From: Chloroflexota bacterium
GTDB taxonomy: Bacteria > Chloroflexota > Limnocylindria > Limnocylindrales > CSP1-4
Assembly: GCA_016200745.1 (NCBI GenBank)
Contig: JACQEF010000300.1
Span: 1-6,195 of the forward strand
Length of the DNA stretch: 6,195 bases
Direction: 5' to 3'
The translations under genes and the position numbers were made by a program. Positions 1 to 4,600 of this stretch are shown piece by piece (positions within the stretch are counted from its first letter, which is position 1; each line of letters opens with the position of its first letter). A model generated the notes under the pieces. The model was not told the DNA's origin. It made no database searches and saw nothing but the letters and a program-made list of their open reading frames with translations.

Positions 1-31
1 CCAGGCCCGCCACCCCGCCGACGATTCGCGG

Positions 32-427
32 GTGAAGCTGTGCACGGTCTGTGGTGACGTCACCAGCCGCGCTGGTGGCCGCTGCACTGACCACGCTCGT
101 CAGTCCAACCGCAGCCGGCACAACGCCCTCTACAGCACGCGGGCCTGGCAACGCCTCAGCGCCCGCGTGCTTCGGGCCTGGCGTGGTGAGCACGGCGACT
201 GGTGCCCTGGCTACCAGCGCCCCGCCCACCCAGCCGCCGATCTGACGGTCGACCACGTCGTTCCGCTCGCCGCGGGCGGTGCGCCGTTCGACGTCGGCAA
301 CACCGCCGTGCTGTGCCGCTCGTGCAACTCGACGAAGGGTGCGTCGATCCCTCACCTGTCGGGACGATTGAAGGCGTCCTCAATCTCCGCGCATGCAGAG
401 GGTCACCTCGTCGGCCAGAACGAGTGA
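32..427 (+). CDS. HNH endonuclease, small zinc-binding type
   Basis: Predicted metal-dependent HNH nuclease of 131 residues, similar in style to phage and actinobacterial HNH proteins. Seen: an N-terminal knuckle with C4, C7, C18 and H21; a Tyr/Trp-containing linker (Y34, W39); then the core with C58 (WCPGY), D74-H75 (LTVDHVVPLAAGG), N90 and C95-x-x-C98-N99. In this family the Cys residues hold a structural zinc, H75 is the catalytic base, and N90 and N99 complete an H-N-N form of the motif. The last 25 residues are not recognisable. GTG at 32 has no clear Shine-Dalgarno. The frame is open to the left edge, and a decayed copy downstream matches through this upstream part with a 6-nt in-frame gap, so the real start may lie outside. 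Such proteins occur near phage packaging genes, as stand-alone mobile nucleases and in defence loci; nothing here decides between these. The family call is firm, the role is not. Confidence 0.85.
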   Translation: MKLCTVCGDVTSRAGGRCTDHARQSNRSRHNALYSTRAWQRLSARVLRAWRGEHGDWCPGYQRPAHPAADLTVDHVVPLAAGGAPFDVGNTAVLCRSCNSTKGASIPHLSGRLKASSISAHAEGHLVGQNE

Positions 428-450
428 ACGAATCGGCCGAGCGTGAATGC

Positions 451-498
451 ATGTTGATTGACTTGTGGCACCAGGACGAGGACCATTCGCCCACCTAG
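451..498 (+). CDS. Possible 15-residue leader peptide
   Basis: ATG at 451 opens a short frame encoding MLIDLWHQDEDHSPT and ending at TAG 496-498. No convincing ribosome-binding site precedes it. It is listed because its stop codon lies in the left arm of the hairpin covering the ribosome-binding site of the membrane-protein gene at 512. A ribosome finishing this frame would open that hairpin. Function is inference from position only. It may equally be chance, and another short frame (ATG at 447, stop at 459-461) overlaps it. Confidence 0.25.
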   Translation: MLIDLWHQDEDHSPT

Positions 499-509
499 TA
501 GTGAGGTGG
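491..509 (+). promoter_or_regulatory. Hairpin covering the Shine-Dalgarno of the 512 gene
   Basis: CCACCT (491-496) pairs perfectly with AGGTGG (504-509) around a 7-nt loop. The right arm contains most of GAGGTG (503-508), the only good Shine-Dalgarno for ATG 512 (5-nt spacer from GAGG). The folded RNA would hide the ribosome-binding site. The pairing is seen directly; regulation is inferred. The left arm may also arise by chance, since it is simply an anti-Shine-Dalgarno sequence. Confidence 0.4.
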
Positions 510-511
510 AG

Positions 512-958
512 ATGCGCGTCTTGTTCGCACTGACCGCGTCGGGTGCCGCTTCGATCGCCTCAGTAGTCGCGAGCCTCGACGGCCATGCCGACTTCGTCCC
601 GTTCTATGTCGCGCTGGCGTTCTGCGCAGCGAGCGCGGCGGCCGCAGCAGCGAACGAGCCGGTCGTGGGGATCCGACGCCGCGTCGTCCAGCTGGCCGCA
701 GGGGTCTGGGTTGTGGCTGCTGTCTGGGTGGGCGTGCTTCTCGTCATGGCGAACACGGTCTGGCAGTCGTCCAGCCCGCCGCCGACGCCGGAGCAGTCGT
801 TCTTGGGGGTACCCGCAACGGGCTACTACCTCCTCGCGCTCTACGGTGGGGCGCTCCTCATGCTGCTGGCAGGCCTGCCGGGTGCGCGCGGTCGAGATCG
901 CTCTGTCGGATTTCGATCCCCCGAGCATTCGGACGGCGCTCTACGGGATCCTGCCTGA
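512..958 (+). CDS. Four-helix membrane protein, unknown family
   Basis: Encodes 148 residues from ATG 512, which follows GAGGTG by the expected distance. The frame also extends upstream to TTG 458 and has a GTG at 506, but 506 lies inside the ribosome-binding site. Four hydrophobic segments are seen at about residues 3-22, 28-48 (very Ala-rich), 58-81 and 104-124. RRR at 55-57 and the basic stretch GARGRDR after helix 4 suggest both ends face the cytoplasm. The loop before helix 4 is Ser/Pro-rich (SSSPPPTPEQ) and would be outside. The last 20 residues are polar and contain no motif I know. It starts 84 nt after the HNH stop on the same strand, so co-transcription is possible, but nothing links their functions. 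I do not recognise the family. A short polytopic protein like this could be a transporter accessory, a holin-like protein or an ordinary cell-envelope protein. Confidence 0.65.
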   Translation: MRVLFALTASGAASIASVVASLDGHADFVPFYVALAFCAASAAAAAANEPVVGIRRRVVQLAAGVWVVAAVWVGVLLVMANTVWQSSSPPPTPEQSFLGVPATGYYLLALYGGALLMLLAGLPGARGRDRSVGFRSPEHSDGALRDPA

Positions 959-973
959 TCGGGTTCAACACAG

Positions 974-1008
974 GGTCGGCGCGGAGTCTGTCGAACAGGT
1001 AGCCGACC
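974..1008 (+). terminator. Possible intrinsic terminator after the membrane-protein gene
   Basis: GGTCGGC (974-980) pairs with GCCGACC (1002-1008), a perfect 7-bp stem. Inside, CTGT (988-991) pairs with ACAG (995-998), giving a two-tier stem-loop that begins 16 nt after the stop at 958. There is no U-tract, which is common for terminators in high-GC actinobacteria. Two more GC-rich inverted repeats follow at 1020-1030 and 1031-1047. Terminator function is inferred from structure and position. Confidence 0.4.
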
Positions 1009-1019
1009 GCGGCGACTTC

Positions 1020-1047
1020 GGGCCAGGCCCGGGCGCTCTACGCGCCC
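1020..1047. repeat. Adjacent GC-rich inverted repeats
   Basis: GGGCC-A-GGCCC occupies 1020-1030. It is followed directly by GGGCGC (1031-1036), loop TCTAC, and GCGCCC (1042-1047), a perfect 6-bp stem with a 5-nt loop. They may back up the terminator at 974-1008 or act as a barrier between convergent transcription units. GC-rich DNA produces short palindromes readily, so this is weak alone. Confidence 0.35.
1024..1046. repeat. Short diverged repeat, copy 1 (copy 2 at 1514-1536)
   Basis: Both copies begin CAGGCCCGGG and end TACGCGCC, with five differing bases between (18 of 23 identical). In each, one frame encodes QAR-x-x-YAP: QARALYAP here and QARDAYAP at 1514, the second in the frame with the coding signature of the broken zinc-finger ORF. 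This may be a trace of a second decayed relative. Chance is possible given the GC content. Confidence 0.25.
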
Positions 1048-1112
1048 CCTCGTGCTGCGACAGGTGTCTCCTCCCGCGGGCCTAGCACCACGGGCGAATA
1101 GACGGCGGGAGC

Positions 1113-1192
1113 GCCCGCGGGGACGCTTCGCTGGTGAAGTTGCAGACGGTCCGTGGTGCCCTCGCCCGCCACGCTGGTCGTTGCTGCACCGG
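1113..1192 (+). pseudogene. Decayed copy of the HNH gene 5' end
   Basis: These 80 bases align with 5-90, the left end of the HNH region, at about 61 of 80 identical positions by hand count, with one 6-nt in-frame gap. The ungapped core is 45 of 60 (31-90 against 1133-1192). Translated from GTG 1134 it reads VKLQTVRGALARHAGRC against MKLCTVCGDVTSRAGGRC in the HNH protein. K2, L3, T5, V6, G8, A14, G15, C18 and T19 are kept, but zinc ligands C4 and C7 have become Q and R. Similarity ends near 1192 and the nuclease core is absent. The frame continues without recognisable content to TGA 1311-1313. The simplest reading is a truncated, non-functional relative left by duplication or by a second insertion. 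Confidence 0.55.
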
Positions 1193-1256
1193 GGGCGGGG
1201 TAGCCCATACGGCGACGCACGTCCCCGCTGACTGCGCCCCGCGACTGTGTTTCCTC

Positions 1257-1290
1257 GGCGGAGTTTCCCGATTCTTGTCGGAATTTCGCC
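1257..1290 (+). promoter_or_regulatory. Imperfect hairpin next to a ribosome-binding site
   Basis: Bases 1257-1265 pair with 1282-1290 over nine pairs (seven Watson-Crick, two G-U). After a 2-nt bulge (1266-1267), CCGA (1268-1271) pairs with TCGG (1278-1281) around the loop TTCTTG. The G-U pairs make the fold valid only in a plus-strand transcript. It ends exactly where the weak Shine-Dalgarno AGGA (1291-1294) of the frame starting at GTG 1303 begins. It could be a 5'-UTR element or a leftover terminator; no known RNA family is recognised. Confidence 0.35.
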
Positions 1291-1302
1291 AGGACGCGAT
1301 CC

Positions 1303-1540
1303 GTGAGCGCTGACGTGCTTGAGGCGATGGCCGCGTGCGCGACGCTCGCCCTACGCGCGAGCCTCGCCCCGTCGCGCCACTGCCAGGCCTGCGGCACGCT
1401 GCTCCCGTACCTCGCTGGGCGAGGCCGGCCGCGCCGGTGGTGCGAACTCCACCATCCCCGTCCGTTTCGTCTTCGCCCGCGGGCGCCACAGGGGAGCGGA
1501 GTGCGCGCCGCAACAGGCCCGGGACGCGTACGCGCCGAGA
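1303..1540 (+). pseudogene. Broken small zinc-finger ORF
   Basis: GTG 1303, preceded by AGGA with an 8-nt spacer, opens an 80-residue frame to TAG 1543-1545. Residues 27-47 carry C27-x-x-C30, GRGRPRRW and C47, resembling the zinc motif of many small actinobacterial proteins of the form CxxCG...GRGRPRRYCS. The expected continuation is missing. By hand count, about 42 of the first 47 codons end in G or C, but only about 21 of 33 after C47. From about 1445 the +1 frame takes over the coding signature (28 of 31 codons) and reads on through GAECAPQQARDAYAPR to about 1538. This points to a one-base frameshift near 1443 in a formerly longer gene. If the 80-residue frame is real as written, C47 and the following HH could complete a zinc site. 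Function unknown. Confidence 0.45.
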
Positions 1541-1641
1541 TGTAGCCGTGCGACCTCACCCGGGCCCGCACATGGGCGCCCACCTCGGCCCACGTTCCGC
1601 GGTGAGTCGACGAATGGCCACCAACCCCACCGGACGAGTGA

Positions 1642-1658
1642 GGGCCCAGGTGCGGCCC
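1642..1658 (-). terminator. Weak hairpin downstream of the large minus-strand gene
   Basis: GGGCC (1642-1646) and GGCCC (1654-1658) form a 5-bp stem with a 7-nt loop, about 25 nt after the stop at 1683. There is no U-tract. It is the best terminator candidate near this 3' end but is weak. A perfect 10-nt palindrome, AGTGATCACT (1678-1687), also spans the stop codon. Confidence 0.2.
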
Positions 1659-1682
1659 ATCTGAACCGCCGCCCCGAAGTGA

Positions 1683-4600
1683 TCACTCGCCGGCGTAAGT
1701 CGGGGCGACCTCCAGAACCAGCTTCCGCTGCTCGCTGTCCAGGCCGACGACGACCACCTCGAGGGTGGAGCCAACCGCCGGCGCAGCGTCCAGATCGACG
1801 GCGTCTGGCCAGCTGATCACGCCGAGCAGGCGGTCGAAGACGGTGACGCGGATACCGTCCTCGGCCACCTTCACGACGCTCCCCGATAGCCGTGCACCTA
1901 CTGGCGGAAGCCCGACGCCGTCCAACCAGGGGTGCGGATCTCGGAGCGTCAGTGAGACGCGACGCTTCTCCGCATCGATGCTCAGGACGCGCGCGACGAC
2001 GGACGATCCCTCGGCGACCTGGGCGCGGACGCCGTCATTTCCGGCTCGCGGCTCCACGGGCCGAGGAAGCTCGGTGTAGTGAATGAGTCCATCCACGCCT
2101 GCTGAGAGCTCCACGAATGCGCCGAAGTTGACGACGCCCGTGACGACGCCCGCCACTCTGCCGCCAACGGTCAGGCCAGCGAGTCGAGCTGGCATCGGAT
2201 CTTCGGTCAGCTGTCGGAACGACAAGTTCACCCGACGCCGGTCGTGGTCGATCCTAGTGATCTTGGCCGGATGCTGCGACCCGATCACCAGGTCAGCCGG
2301 GTCTATCTCTCCGGTCCACGACAGCTCGCTCCGATGAACCAGACCCGTCAGGCCTCGGAACGTCACGAATGCGCCCATAGGAGCAACGGACGTCACGACC
2401 GTGTCGACGACGTCGCCCTCCGCAATACCTGCGAGCTGGCGATCAAGGGTCTCGTTCGCGGCGAACCGCCGAGACAGCGTGAGCTGGCCTCGGTCCGGCC
2501 GGATTTCGGTGATCTCAACCTCGAGTCGGTCCCCGATGTGATACTCCTCGCCGCCGATTCCGTGGATCGGGTGGTCGAGCTCAGCCACCCGGATGAGGCC
2601 CTCGATCGGACCAACGGCGGCGAACAGCCCGAAGTCCGTGATGTCCGTGACGACGCATTCCACGTGCTGGCCGACGACGAGCGATTCCATCTGTTCGGCG
2701 ATGTCGTGCGCGTTCTTGCGCGTCAACCGGACCAACGCGAGGTCAGCGTCGACGGCCAGCACGAAGACCTCGACCTCAGCCCCCACCTTCTGCTCGAGGG
2801 CCACGTGGCCAGGGTCCTGCGACACGGGCAAGAACGACGCGACAAAGCCGAGGTCAAGGAAGGTCCCACCGGCAGCGTGACCAGTCACGCGTCCGGTGAG
2901 AGGGTCGCCGACGGCGAGCCGCGCAACGACCTCGCGCGCGGCAACGGCGCGAGCAGAGACCCGCAGCCGGCCGAATCGCGTGTCGTTCGAGGTGACCAGA
3001 ACCTCGAAGGAGCCGCCGACGACCGGCTCGATCGCCTCGCCCGCAGGATCCCGACTGAACTCCGCACGATGGAGGAACGCGTCCGCGTGCGCCTCGATGT
3101 CGACGAAGGCGCCGTCCTCGGTGACCTTCCGGACGCGGCACACCCGAACGTCCCCGACCCGCACGCCATCCCAGTCATCGGCGTCCTGGTCGGAGGCCGA
3201 AGCGACCTCACCCGGTTTGACCAATGCTCGGGCAAGACAGAGATCGTGGATCACGAGACCCGTGCCCCCCACGCCCAGCGCGGCGAGAAGGGCACCGGCG
3301 GCTGACACCCGGTCGCCGTCCGCCCGGATCAGATGGACGGCCGCCGCGAGGATCGCCCTCGGAAAGGCGGCCCACTTGTCGGGATGCTTCTCGGGTGCGC
3401 TCCGGGGGACCAGGAACGGCTCGACCTGCAGGTTCAGATCGGCCTCGAGGGGCGAGTCGGCAAGCCAGCCATAGCGACGCCACCAGAGGCGGCCGATCTC
3501 GCCCGCCTCCTTCTCGGCGATGAGCCAGTCGAACATCGCCACCGGCCATGCGTCCGTCGAGAAGACCTCCCGTGGGATGAGGCCCATCGCAACGCGAACC
3601 ATTCGCAGCTGGGCGGCTGGCATCCCCAAGACGTTCTGAGCAACGCCTACCTGCGGCTTCAGGTCTCCGGGCGGGCGCCAGCCGAGGTACTGCTCGCACC
3701 GGTCACCCGCCTCCGTCACGCCAGCGTCGGCTGCGGCGATATCCACGTACGCTGCGACAGGCGGGCAGATCTGCCAGAGCGATCGCACGCTCTGCGCCGC
3801 GTGCCCGAGGCCGGTCCACTCCACGCCCTCCGCAAGGGTGTGGATGAACAGGCGGAGGGCAGTGTCGCGGTTGAGCGCCTCGTCCTCGACGCGCCGCGCG
3901 AACTGCCGGATGAACACGACCTCATTCCGCGCGGCCACTCTGGCCAGGAGCCGGGTTCCACGCGACACGTCGCCAGTCTCGTCCTCGAGGCGCGCGATCA
4001 AGCCATCAAACGCCAGCTCGGCGACGTCGTCGGGAGTGTCATTCGCCAGCGTCTCTGGCTCGCTAGGTCCAAGCAGCGCGAGCTCCAGGACGTCCGACGC
4101 GACGCGGAGGTCGAGATGCAGATTGCGGTCCAGTGCCGCCGCTTGCGTACCGATGAGGACATCGCCGGTACTCGGGCTGCCGCCGCAGGGTCGCCGTGCC
4201 GATGTCCAGCCGTCGTCGACGAAGACCTGGACGCGGTACTCGCCAGGGGGGAGCTGGGCATCCGACACCTCGATCATGGGCTCGGCCCCGTCCTCCAGCG
4301 CCACTTCGAGGGCCTGTTCCCACGGCCGCTGCAGCGACCAGAAGCGAACGACGCGGTTGCGCAGCACTCGCCCCTGAGCAAACGAGACCACGGTCCGCGA
4401 GGGGTCGCCGTCCTGCGGCTCGGCGGTGAACGCCGATGCGCCGACGTCGGCAGCGATCTCGGCCACCTGCGCCGACCGTCCGTCCGCGAGCAGTCGCAGG
4501 CTCAGCGCCGGCGCATCCTGGATCCGGACTGCGTCACGAAACTCGCCAAGTGCGAATGCCCACCGACCCCCGGCCTCCGACGCCGCCACATACGAAGTCC

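Larger units (their letters stand above)
959..1682. other. Gene-poor strip between convergent genes
   Basis: This 724-base stretch lies between the stop of the membrane-protein gene and the stop of the large minus-strand gene. It has no intact gene I can defend. It contains, in order, terminator-like hairpins (974-1047), a decayed copy of the HNH 5' end (1113-1192), a stretch of locally lower GC with a strong imperfect hairpin (1257-1290), a broken zinc-finger ORF (1303-1540) and short GC palindromes near the end of the large gene. The mix of partial, frame-disrupted pieces suggests a graveyard of small inserted genes. I see no transposase, integrase, direct-repeat border or tRNA end. Confidence 0.5.

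Noticed and set aside
156..494. 112-codon minus-strand frame opposite the HNH gene
   Set aside because: It is an Arg-rich shadow, while the plus strand has an unmistakable HNH motif.
454..501. Promoter-like TTGATT/TTGACT upstream of the membrane-protein gene
   Set aside because: No acceptable -10 box lies 16-19 bases downstream. TAGTAG at 496 is 32 bases from the TTGACT.
585..1085. 166-codon plus-strand frame overlapping the membrane-protein gene
   Set aside because: It has a Ser/Arg/Trp-rich translation without hydrophobic segments. The frame from 512 gives a clean four-helix protein with a good ribosome-binding site.
1038..1583. Minus-strand frames of 181 and 143 codons in the gene-poor strip
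   Set aside because: The translations are Arg/Gly/Ala-rich with no motif or ribosome-binding site. The plus strand carries the HNH-copy similarity and the zinc motif.
1678..1687. Perfect palindrome AGTGATCACT over the stop codon of the large gene
   Set aside because: It is ten bases with no loop, no repeat elsewhere and no flanking symmetry. It is noted only in the terminator entry and is not claimed as an operator.
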